A stretch of DNA of 6,986 nucleotides from Syntrophales bacterium (GCA_025454095.1 JALOPC010000095.1:1-6986), one strand, 5' to 3'. Counted from the first letter of the stretch, positions 1 through 5,659 are shown. The notes: a model not told the origin generated them from the sequence alone. Program-made: numbers and translations.

Positions 1-55
1 TCCCGGGCCCGGCCTTTCCGGAATGTGACCTCGATGACGCGCCGAAAACACGAAA

Positions 56-77
56 CCGCCGGGGTGTACCCCGGCGG
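56..77 (-). terminator. Intrinsic terminator of the 80-aa gene
   Basis: A perfect 9-bp stem (56-64 with 69-77, CCGCCGGGG/CCCCGGCGG) closes on a four-base TGTA loop. Read on the minus strand it lies 26 bases past the stop codon at 104 and is followed by a T-rich run at 55-45 (TTTCGTGTTTT). This is a Rho-independent terminator layout for the minus-strand gene. The T-run is interrupted, so efficiency is uncertain. Confidence 0.75.
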
Positions 78-103
78 CGGTGATGGAAAGCTCCCCGTGT
101 CCT

Positions 104-346
104 TCAGCGGGAGATGGGCATGCTCAGGAGGCGGGCGACGACGGGGGCAACCATGAACCCGAAAACCGCCAGGGGGGCGAGGTAAACCAGGAGGGTCATG
201 AGGCTGTCGATGACGACGAACGCCGTTCCGTCATCGGGGGAGTCTACCTCCACGATCTGATCGTAGATGCTGCCGTCTTTTCTCTGTGTATTCTCCGCGC
301 AGATTTCCTGCCCATCGATCAGCCTTTCCGCCAGCGTTACGCTCAT
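104..346 (-). CDS. Small single-pass membrane protein, unknown function (80 aa)
   Basis: I do not recognise this protein family. The product has 80 residues. Residues 1-42 are polar and charged (starting MSVTLAERLIDGQE, then an acidic patch VEVDSPDDG). Residues about 48-71 are a hydrophobic stretch (LMTLLVYLAPLAVFGFMVAPVVA) with two prolines, ending in a short basic tail (ARLLSMPISR). This predicts one membrane helix near the C-terminus, or a kinked helix. The frame is open further upstream to 493, but the start at 346 is preferred because GAAGGAG lies 7 bases upstream (354-360), whereas the upstream part is Arg/Pro-rich like non-coding GC-rich DNA. A sigma-54-like promoter (383-398) and a strong terminator (56-77) bracket it as a single-gene transcript. 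A role linked to PilY1 is suggested only by the similar promoter. Confidence 0.68.
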   Translation of the reverse strand: MSVTLAERLIDGQEICAENTQRKDGSIYDQIVEVDSPDDGTAFVVIDSLMTLLVYLAPLAVFGFMVAPVVARLLSMPISR

Positions 347-353
347 GGCCCGT

Positions 354-360
354 CTCCTTC
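354..360 (-). promoter_or_regulatory. Shine-Dalgarno site fixing the start at 346
   Basis: Minus-strand GAAGGAG, 7 bases before the ATG at 346-344. It decides the start against the longer open frame reaching 493. An exact complement of this heptamer lies upstream (378-384), so the site could be sequestered in transcripts that begin upstream of 384. Confidence 0.7.
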
Positions 361-382
361 GATTTCGTTTGCACGGGGAAGG

Positions 383-398
383 AGCATCGGGCGTGCCG
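383..398 (-). promoter_or_regulatory. Sigma-54 (-24/-12) promoter candidate for the 80-aa gene
   Basis: The minus-strand sequence CGGCACGCCCGATGCT matches the RpoN consensus TGGCACG-N4-TTGCW at 10 of 12 defined positions. The essential GG and GC pairs are at the correct spacing. It predicts transcription from about 372, leaving a 26-nt leader that contains the Shine-Dalgarno site. A similar element with almost the same distance to the ATG precedes pilY1. The assignment rests on sequence match only. Confidence 0.55.
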
Positions 399-441
399 GT
401 GAGAACCAAGATTAAATAATCGTTTATAATCGATCGGTTGC

Positions 442-477
442 GCTGTTTCGGGCCTGGACGCACAGATGCGGGACAGC
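442..477. repeat. Imperfect inverted repeat, possible activator site
   Basis: GCTGTTTCG (442-450) and CGGGACAGC (469-477) are inverted copies matching at 7 of 9 positions, separated by 18 bases. The element lies about 70-105 bases upstream of the start predicted for the sigma-54-like promoter at 383-398, a distance usual for enhancer-binding-protein sites. The function is conjecture. Confidence 0.25.
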
Positions 478-524
478 AGCCGCGGGGGTGCACAATGGGA
501 GGGGATTCTTATAAAAATATTGTA

Positions 525-537
525 GATCAACGGGTTA
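525..537 (+). promoter_or_regulatory. IHF-like binding site
   Basis: GATCAACGGGTTA fits the integration host factor consensus WATCAA-N4-TTR except for the first base. It has an AT-rich stretch immediately on its left (505-524, including TATAAAAATATT), as strong IHF sites often do. IHF bending commonly assists sigma-54 promoters. This one is about 150 bases upstream of the predicted start at 372, somewhat farther than usual, so it is a weak candidate. Confidence 0.3.
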
Positions 538-671
538 TGTTACGTGTTCCATTTTGGCGTTGTGCGGTTCAATCTGCCGTTTCGGACCCCCTGCATCCAT
601 CGCTTCCGTCTTCCCCTCGCGAAGCGGCACGAAGATCCCCTCCCGCGAGGGCGCGCTCGGGGAATCCGTGA

Positions 672-700
672 TTGAGCCGGGCAGCGCGATCTGTTACGAT
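672..700 (+). promoter_or_regulatory. Sigma-70-like promoter for the thioesterase locus
   Basis: TTGAGC (672-677) and TACGAT (695-700) are spaced by exactly 17 bases, and each matches its consensus hexamer at 4 of 6 positions. The start would fall near 707, giving a leader of about 26 nt that includes the purine-rich ribosome site at 719-728. Position and orientation fit the locus at 733. Confidence 0.42.
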
Positions 701-732
701 GGAGCCAGCCCCGCGTACGAGGAGGGAGCCCG

Positions 733-1085
733 ATGAAAAAGGAATTGGCGCAATATCCCGTCGTCGTGGATGTGCCCGTGGTCTGGGGCGAGATGGACGC
801 CTTCGGCCACGTCAACAACATTGTCTATTTCCGCTATTTCGAGACGGCACCCGTTTCCGGGCGGCCCTGTCCTACCCGGACACGGTCTCCATCGGGGCGC
901 GTGTGGCGAATGTGGGCGAGGACCGCTTCGTCATGCGCTATGCCGTCTACAGCCACCGGCTGGGCCGCCTGGCCGCCGAGGGCGAGGGGACCCTGGTCTG
1001 CTTCGATTACCGGCAGAACCGGAAGGCGCCCGTTCCGGAGAAGCTCAGGGCCCGGATCGCCGAGTTGCAGGCAGGAGGTTCCTGA
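733..1085 (+). pseudogene. Acyl-CoA thioesterase (4HBT hotdog family), internal deletion plus frameshift
   Basis: Two pieces of one 4HBT (YbgC/FcbC-like) thioesterase lie in different frames. Piece one, from ATG 733 to about 849 (39 residues), has a strong ribosome site (GGAGG at 721-725). It also carries the family's active-site segment GEMDAFGHVNNIVYFRYFE, with Asp22 as the expected catalytic residue. Piece two, about 849-1082 (78 residues), continues in another frame from TRFRAALSYPDTVSIGARV through GEGTLVCFDYRQNRKAPVPE, the family's C-terminal half. Together they give 117 residues against roughly 140-150 in the family, so about 25-35 residues (the rest of the central helix and the next strand) are missing. 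Without the shift, frame one would run to 1101 with an unrelated tail. A folded enzyme is unlikely. An assembly or sequencing error is an alternative. Intact relatives hydrolyse acyl-CoA thioesters in the cytoplasm. Confidence 0.85.
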
Positions 1086-1105
1086 GTCGCGGGCATGTTG
1101 AAACA

Positions 1106-1141
1106 GCAAAAGGCCGCCCCGTTGCCGGGACGGCCTTTTGC
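1106..1141. terminator. Bidirectional intrinsic terminator
   Basis: GCAAAAGGCCG (1106-1116) pairs perfectly with CGGCCTTTTGC (1131-1141). The stem extends inward by CCCG/CGGG after one C/A mismatch and closes on TTGC. Because the arms carry A4 and T4, both strands end in a T-run. It lies 21 bases past the thioesterase stop (1085) and 18 bases past the pilY1 stop (1159), between convergent genes, and can serve both. Confidence 0.85.
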
Positions 1142-1158
1142 GTGGAACCCGTTGCGGG

Positions 1159-4100
1159 CTACTGCATCCGCCGGTCCCTCCAGTGCAGGATGTTGGTCCG
1201 GCTGGCAATCGTGGGGGGGCTGATGTTGGCCTTCTGGGTGTTCGACCCGATCCCCGCGCCGCCGCTCACGGTCACGTAGAGGTCCGGCGTGCTGCTGTAG
1301 GGGTTCATGGACAGCACGGGCGCCGTGGGGATGCCCACGCCGAGCGTCATGCTCCGGCTGCCGCCGGTGAGGGAACCGGCGCCGCTGACGTAGTTGACGG
1401 CATAGATCTTTGCCGTGCCCGCCTGGCTGCAGGGGTCGCTCGCGCCGCTTGCGGGGGTGTAGGTGGTGAAGTAGACCTGGCCCCCGAAGATGGACGGATC
1501 GGAGAGGCATTTCTCGCCGGTTCCGGTGAGGTTGATGGTCCAGCCGTTCTTGGTTGCGTTGTCGGTGTAGGTGCTGCTCGTGATGTTCTCGAGGTTGCCG
1601 AGCTGGAGCGTGCCGGACAGCGTTTTGTCCTTCACGGCGAAGAGCCGGTCCGCGACGGTTCCCACGACGATGGGTTCGGCCTTGTTGCCGGTACCCCAGT
1701 AGAGCCAGAGGTTCCCGCTGGCGTCACGGGTCGCCGTGGGGGCGTCGTAGACGGGCCCGACCGTGCTGTCCCGCGCGAAGAGGCGCGAGCCGTTCCAACT
1801 GGCCGTCGAGCAGGACGATCCGTCGGCGGCGAAGCAGAATTTGAAGCGCCAGAGGTTGCCGCCCATATCGCCGATGTAGGCCGCGTCGATAAAGCCGTCG
1901 TTGTCGGAGTCGATCATCGTCGGGGTCCCGGGCATCGCGAACGCCAGGTCCGCGTTGTTTGCCGTGGTGTAGCTCCAGAGGATGTTGCCGGTGGCCAGCT
2001 CGACCACAAAGAAACCCTTCCCGCGGGTGTCGCAGCCCGTCCCGGTGCAGCTCGAGTAGTTGTGCCCGCCGCCGAAGAACCCGACCCATTTCTCCTGGCC
2101 GCTCACCTTCACGCGGTGCACCATCATCTTGCTCCAGGGGTCTCCCAGGTACGGGGCCTGGCTTGCCGACGGGCTGATGCGCCACCTGTAGGCGGGAGAG
2201 GCCGTGTTGGTGATGTCCAGGGCGTGGTAGCCGCAGTAGTAAGGATTGGAGGCCGAGTAGACGTTGCTGAAGCCGCTGTCGCAGTGGGTCGACGAGCTCC
2301 AGAGAGTCTGCGTGGCGCCCCTGCCCTGGGCGAAGACCAGCAGGGTCCGCCAGTCCGAGGCGCTCTTCGTGGTCCCGTCGCCGCTGCCGAGCCACACGTC
2401 GGCCACACTGATGGGGCCGTCGACGTAGTACTGGTGGGTCAGGCCCGTGGGGTGCGAGGAGTGGGCGATGTCCTTGAGCTTGCTCAGGAGGTTGGGGGCG
2501 ATGAAGCTCCAGAGCTCGGCGCCGTCGCTGGTGCGGAAGGCGTGGAGCTGGCCGTCGTTGGCGCCGGCCACGACGATGCGCTTGCCGTTGGCTGTCGATC
2601 GCACGTTGTTGGTCCGGAAGGTCGTGAAGGCGTTGGCCGTGTCCCGGGTGTCCCGGAAGTACTGCGCCGGCGTGCCCACGGTGATCGGGTTGGAGCGGAA
2701 GGTGTCGCCCAGCTTCCAGTTGTCGGCGTTGTAGGCGCTCTCGCCGCGGATGAACCCCACGACCTCGTTGCGCCTCGTGTCGTCGGCGACGTTGAGATCG
2801 GTGCTTGTGATGTTCGTCACTGTGAAGGCGCTCAGCGAACCGGCCCTGTAGGTGTAGATGTTCCGCGACGAGGCCGACGTCGACTGGAGAACGGCACCGG
2901 CGTTCCAGACGGCGCTCCCGATGCTGCCGTCTGCGTTGATGTTGTACTTCTGGAGGTGGCCCTGCCAGAGGGGCTCCCCGTTGGCCGGCTGGAAGGTCGC
3001 CTCGTAGAGGAAGTTTTCGTCTACGAGACGCGAGGAGGCCACCGAGGCCTGCGTGAAGGAGTACGTCGCTTCCCGGATGTGGTTGATGGCCTGCCGGAAG
3101 GCCGCCTCGAGCTCCGCGGCGTCGTTGGCCAGGAAGGCGTAGCCGGAAAGAGCCGCCGTGCCCGGGTCGTTGGAGGCGGCGAAGCACTGGTCGCTGGTTC
3201 CGTCGCAGGTGCCCGTCGTGGAGGAGCCGCCGCAGGTGCTGACCAGGGAGGGGTCGAAGCCCGACGTGGAACCGGCATTCGGGGTCAGGGGGTTGTCCGT
3301 CCCGCCCCAGTAAGCCATCCAGTTGAGAGTGTTCTTCAGGTGAGCGGGCATGTTGCTCCCCATGCCGATGACGAAGACCCGATAGCCGGCTTCGGCCAGG
3401 GCCTTGGCGGCCATGACGGAGTCGCGCCGGCGCTTGTACTGATCGGACTGGGTGTCGTAGCCCGCGCCGCCGCAGCTCATCGTGTCGGCCCCGTCGGAGA
3501 CGAGGATGACGAACTTCTGCCGGCAGCTTCGGTACGCGTCGGTCGCCTTGTGGGCGTCGAGATAGGTCTTCACGCCGGAGAGGGCCGAGACGAGGGGGGT
3601 GGCCCCGACGACGTTGTAGTAGGTCATCCAGTAATTGATGCTGGAATAATCACCCGAGCTCTGGTTCAGGGTGCAGGAGGTCAGGTTGCCGCAGTAAATC
3701 TGGGAGTACTTCGCCGCAATGTCGCGCAGCTTGGCGTAGGTGCTCCCCTGGAATTTCCCGAGACCGAATCGGATGTTCGTGCTCGACTCGTCGCTGGCGT
3801 TGATCGTCCCGTCTCGGTTGTCGTCCAGGATGTTGAACAGGGTCTTCCGGGCGATTTCGAAGCGCGAACAATAGGTCGTGTATCCCGCCACGCTCTGGTC
3901 GTCGTAGAAAGGACCGGAGCAGGTGGGGTTGCTGTACTGCCTGGTCGGGTAATTGGATGCGTCGTGGTCCCCCGGGGGGTTCCACTTCATGCTCCCGGAC
4001 AGGTCAAGAACGATCATGGCGTCGGGGGCGACGGCCGTGAAGAGCCCCTCCTCGCTCAGTGGGTCGTCTGCCCGGGCCGGCCCCCCGGTAATCAGCATCG

Positions 4101-4170
4101 CAAACATCGCGATCGCGCAGAGCCAGGTCCCCAGTATCCTTTTCCCTTTTTCTTTCGTCGTCCCGTTCAT
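1159..4170 (-). CDS. pilY1: Type IV pilus tip adhesin / biogenesis factor PilY1
   Basis: PilY1 caps type IV pili and promotes pilus extension, surface sensing and adhesion; it acts outside the cytoplasm. This 1003-residue protein has a signal peptide (basic KEKGKR, hydrophobic core about 12-28, likely cleavage after ARA at 34). A vWA domain follows (about 50-370) with a complete MIDAS: D56-x-S58-x-S60, T191 in GATP and D226 in VSDG. An EF-hand/dockerin-like loop (D116 to D127, DDNRDGTINASD) lies inside the vWA region. The C-terminal half (about 480-1003) is a PilC/PilY1 beta-propeller: LGDTFRSNPITVG, AGANDGQLHAF, YYVDGPISVADVW and GDMGGNLWRF. Its calcium loop DSDNDGFID (754-762) matches the site known in Pseudomonas PilY1. 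No RGD motif is present. The start at 4170 is chosen for its AAGGAGG site and signal peptide over the open frame reaching 4329. No minor-pilin genes adjoin it, and it has its own promoter and terminator. Confidence 0.93.
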   Translation of the reverse strand: MNGTTKEKGKRILGTWLCAIAMFAMLITGGPARADDPLSEEGLFTAVAPDAMIVLDLSGSMKWNPPGDHDASNYPTRQYSNPTCSGPFYDDQSVAGYTTYCSRFEIARKTLFNILDDNRDGTINASDESSTNIRFGLGKFQGSTYAKLRDIAAKYSQIYCGNLTSCTLNQSSGDYSSINYWMTYYNVVGATPLVSALSGVKTYLDAHKATDAYRSCRQKFVILVSDGADTMSCGGAGYDTQSDQYKRRRDSVMAAKALAEAGYRVFVIGMGSNMPAHLKNTLNWMAYWGGTDNPLTPNAGSTSGFDPSLVSTCGGSSTTGTCDGTSDQCFAASNDPGTAALSGYAFLANDAAELEAAFRQAINHIREATYSFTQASVASSRLVDENFLYEATFQPANGEPLWQGHLQKYNINADGSIGSAVWNAGAVLQSTSASSRNIYTYRAGSLSAFTVTNITSTDLNVADDTRRNEVVGFIRGESAYNADNWKLGDTFRSNPITVGTPAQYFRDTRDTANAFTTFRTNNVRSTANGKRIVVAGANDGQLHAFRTSDGAELWSFIAPNLLSKLKDIAHSSHPTGLTHQYYVDGPISVADVWLGSGDGTTKSASDWRTLLVFAQGRGATQTLWSSSTHCDSGFSNVYSASNPYYCGYHALDITNTASPAYRWRISPSASQAPYLGDPWSKMMVHRVKVSGQEKWVGFFGGGHNYSSCTGTGCDTRGKGFFVVELATGNILWSYTTANNADLAFAMPGTPTMIDSDNDGFIDAAYIGDMGGNLWRFKFCFAADGSSCSTASWNGSRLFARDSTVGPVYDAPTATRDASGNLWLYWGTGNKAEPIVVGTVADRLFAVKDKTLSGTLQLGNLENITSSTYTDNATKNGWTINLTGTGEKCLSDPSIFGGQVYFTTYTPASGASDPCSQAGTAKIYAVNYVSGAGSLTGGSRSMTLGVGIPTAPVLSMNPYSSTPDLYVTVSGGAGIGSNTQKANISPPTIASRTNILHWRDRRMQ

Positions 4171-4176
4171 GACGAG

Positions 4177-4183
4177 CCTCCTT
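4177..4183 (-). promoter_or_regulatory. Shine-Dalgarno site fixing the pilY1 start
   Basis: Minus-strand AAGGAGG, 6 bases before the ATG at 4170-4168. It places the start just before the signal peptide and rules out the 53-residue in-frame extension to 4329, which would bury the signal peptide inside the protein. Confidence 0.85.
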
Positions 4184-4207
4184 GGGTTGAATCTGGCACC
4201 CTGCAGG

Positions 4208-4223
4208 AGCACCGGACATGCCA
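4208..4223 (-). promoter_or_regulatory. Sigma-54 (-24/-12) promoter candidate for pilY1
   Basis: The minus-strand sequence TGGCATGTCCGGTGCT matches TGGCACG-N4-TTGCW at 10 of 12 defined positions, with GG and GC correctly spaced. The predicted start is about 4197, giving a 27-nt leader that holds the Shine-Dalgarno site. RpoN with the regulator PilR is the established route for pilin transcription in several pilus-bearing bacteria, so the context is favourable. The activator is not known here. Confidence 0.6.
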
Positions 4224-4249
4224 CGGGAGAATTCGGCGGGACGGACTGA

Positions 4250-4279
4250 ATAATGTTAATGGTTACAGGCGGTTGTGAA
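4250..4279 (-). promoter_or_regulatory. Alternative sigma-70-like promoter for pilY1
   Basis: On the minus strand TTCACA (4279-4274, 5 of 6 consensus) and CATTAT (4255-4250, 4 of 6) are separated by 18 bases, in the only AT-rich patch of this spacer. It would start a transcript near 4243 that runs through the sigma-54-like element. It is weaker support than the -24/-12 match and may be chance. Confidence 0.25.
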
Positions 4280-4410
4280 TATGCGGGCCCGGCGTGCGCG
4301 GCGGGCGGGCCCTCTCGAAACCGGGCCAAAACGGCCTACATGCCCTGCAAGGCAGGAATGGGAACACTCTCGGGGGATGCTCCGAAATGGGACGGCCCTG
4401 TTTGGACTGC

Positions 4411-4443
4411 CGAAACAGAAAGGCCGGCGCTTCGGCGCCGGCC
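4411..4443 (-). terminator. Intrinsic terminator of the deoxyhypusine synthase-like gene
   Basis: GGCCGGCGC (4422-4430) and GCGCCGGCC (4435-4443) form a perfect 9-bp stem around a four-base loop (CGAA on the minus strand). On that strand the stem is followed by TTTCTGTTT (4421-4413). It begins 36 bases past the stop codon at 4479. It separates this transcript from pilY1, so pilY1 needs its own promoter. Confidence 0.8.
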
Positions 4444-4478
4444 CCCAGGGATTTCCGATCGTCTGATTGAATGGGCGG

Positions 4479-5516
4479 TTAGTCCTTGTAAATCCCGGCG
4501 AATCTCCACTTCTTCCGCTTCTTCCAGTTTCCCTTGTGGTACGCGAAACTGGCCAGCAGGGGCAGGGCCATCGTCGCCTCGGCGAAGACCATCTGCTCCG
4601 AGACGGTGTCCACCTTGCCCCACGAGGCGGCCTCCTTGAGGGTCGAGCTCGAGCAGGCCCCGTCGCGGACGTCGGCTACGGTGATCTGCACGGCGTACTG
4701 GTGCATGGGGACGTCCTTGCCCAGGATCTCGGCGCAGATGACCGTGTCCTGGACGAAGTTCTTGGGCACGCCGCCGCCGATCATGAGAAGGCCCGAGGTG
4801 GGCGCGGCGATCTTGATGTCCGTCAGCTCCCGGAAGTCCTTCACCGAGTCGATGGAGACGTGGTTCTTCGGGCGCCGGTGCTGGTGGAGCACCAGGCCGA
4901 ATCCCGCGCTGGAGTCCGAGAAGGCCGGGCAGAAGATGGGCACGTCGTGCTCATAGGCCGTCTGGACGAGGGAGCCCTTCTTTTTGGCCTTTTTCGTGAG
5001 GTATTTCCCCATTTCCCTGATGAACTCGCGAGACGAGTAGGGCCGCGGCGCAAGCGCGTCGGCGATCTCGGTGACGGTCTTGTCGCAGTGCTGGAGCTGC
5101 TGCTCGTCGATGTAGGTGTCGTAGATGCGGTCGATGTAGAGCCTGCGCAGCTCGTTGTCGTCGACGTGAGGCGTTCCCTGGTAGTGCCGGAACCCCAGGG
5201 CCTCGAAGAAGTCCATGTCCACGATGGAGGCCCCCGTGGCCACGACGGCGTCCACCATGTTGTACTTCACCAGGTCGGCGTAGATCTGCATGCAGCCCGC
5301 GGCGCTCGTGCTGCCGGCCAGGGTGAGGAAGATGACGCAGTCGCGGTCGGCGAGCATCCGGTCGTACATCTCGGCTGCCGAGGCGAGGTCGCGCGCCGAG
5401 AAGGACATCTTCTTCATGGACTTCACGATGTCGACGGCGTCGATCTTCGTGATGTCGATGTGCTCGACCTTCGATTTCAGATAATCGCGTTTGGTGTTGC
5501 TGATTTTCTTTGCCAT
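4479..5516 (-). CDS. Deoxyhypusine synthase-family protein (probable homospermidine/polyamine enzyme)
   Basis: The 345-residue product belongs to the NAD-dependent deoxyhypusine synthase family, which moves an aminobutyl group from spermidine onto an amine. Visible motifs in order: FLTLAGSTSAAG (63-74) and KYNMVDAVVATGAS (84-97) for nucleotide binding; VPIFCPAFSDSSAG (192-205); His211, which aligns with the human active-site His288; GGGVPKN (247-253), whose Lys252 aligns with human catalytic Lys329; and EAASWGK (295-301). Length is close to the human enzyme (369). Bacteria have no hypusinated eIF5A, and bacterial relatives are known to make homospermidine, so a polyamine role is more likely than protein modification; the acceptor is not readable from sequence. 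The ATG at 5516 gives the natural N-terminus (MAKKISNTKRDYL). Its ribosome site is weak: AAAGGGG lies 13 bases upstream (5530-5536). It is transcribed alone, divergently from xseA. Confidence 0.9.
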   Translation of the reverse strand: MAKKISNTKRDYLKSKVEHIDITKIDAVDIVKSMKKMSFSARDLASAAEMYDRMLADRDCVIFLTLAGSTSAAGCMQIYADLVKYNMVDAVVATGASIVDMDFFEALGFRHYQGTPHVDDNELRRLYIDRIYDTYIDEQQLQHCDKTVTEIADALAPRPYSSREFIREMGKYLTKKAKKKGSLVQTAYEHDVPIFCPAFSDSSAGFGLVLHQHRRPKNHVSIDSVKDFRELTDIKIAAPTSGLLMIGGGVPKNFVQDTVICAEILGKDVPMHQYAVQITVADVRDGACSSSTLKEAASWGKVDTVSEQMVFAEATMALPLLASFAYHKGNWKKRKKWRFAGIYKD

Positions 5517-5551
5517 GAAAGAATCGTTTCCCCTTTGATGATGTTGTTTCC

Positions 5552-5580
5552 TAATTACCCCAAGGTCCGGAAAAAGTCAA
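5552..5580 (-). promoter_or_regulatory. Weak promoter candidate for the deoxyhypusine synthase-like gene
   Basis: On the minus strand TTGACT (5580-5575, 5 of 6 to the -35 consensus) lies 17 bases from TAATTA (5557-5552), which is AT-rich but a poor -10 match. It sits in the 143-base divergent spacer, 36 bases upstream of the start codon. I found no equally good promoter for xseA on the other strand. Confidence 0.28.
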
Positions 5581-5659
5581 AGACCGAAAGGCGTTACCCG
5601 CGGGATCGGCTTCGCACAAATCCCTTGCATCGGGCAGGGGGCTCTGTTACTTCCATTCC

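Larger units (their letters stand above)
347..732. other. Non-coding region between divergent genes
   Basis: There is no convincing gene in these 386 bases: the short open frames have no ribosome-binding site and no family resemblance. The left part holds the leader and sigma-54-like promoter of the minus-strand gene. At 413-432 there is a degenerate tandem 10-mer (TAAATAATCG/TTTATAATCG), which contains a TATAAT hexamer at 425-430 with no good -35 partner. An AT-rich patch lies at 505-530, beside an IHF-like site. An inverted repeat of 8 bp (CCCTCGCG 614-621 / CGCGAGGG 644-651, 22-base spacer) has no T-tract. The right end carries a sigma-70-like promoter for the thioesterase remnant. Confidence 0.7.
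4171..4478. other. Intergenic region between pilY1 and the deoxyhypusine synthase-like gene
   Basis: No gene is visible in these 308 bases. From left to right it holds the pilY1 ribosome site, the sigma-54-like promoter and an AT-rich patch (4250-4260). A GC-rich inverted repeat follows (GGGCCCG 4285-4291 / CGGGCCC 4306-4312, 14-base spacer), roughly 90-115 bases upstream of the predicted start, where an activator could bind. Then there is unassigned sequence to about 4410, and finally the terminator of the upstream gene. Confidence 0.7.

Noticed and set aside
425..430. Perfect TATAAT on the plus strand as the promoter of a small RNA
   Set aside because: No acceptable -35 box lies 16-18 bases upstream and no terminator-like hairpin with a T-run follows before the thioesterase.
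347..493. N-terminal extension of the 80-aa protein up to 493
   Set aside because: The added residues are Arg/Pro/Cys-rich, and the extension overlaps the promoter-like element and ignores a strong ribosome site at 354-360.
614..651. 8-bp inverted repeat as a terminator
   Set aside because: There is no T-tract on either side, the loop is 22 bases, and no gene ends nearby; probably chance in GC-rich DNA.
733..1085. Programmed ribosomal frameshift rejoining the thioesterase
   Set aside because: No slippery sequence is visible at the junction, and about 25-35 conserved-region residues are physically absent, so a shift alone would not yield a normal enzyme.
1138..4278. A plus-strand open frame of more than 1000 codons opposite pilY1
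   Set aside because: Its translation is an Arg/Val/Gly-rich sequence with no recognisable domain, it crosses the terminator hairpin, and it mirrors the codon pattern of a GC-rich gene. The minus strand encodes an unmistakable PilY1.
4344..4356. Short hairpin CCTGC/GCAGG
   Set aside because: A 5-bp stem with a 3-base loop and no T-tract is too weak to interpret.
4171..4380. Cyclic-dinucleotide (GEMM-type) riboswitch before pilY1
   Set aside because: Such riboswitches often precede pilY1 in related bacteria, so I looked for the conserved ACGCAAAGCC-type core and the paired GGGUUACC-type segment; neither is present on the minus strand.
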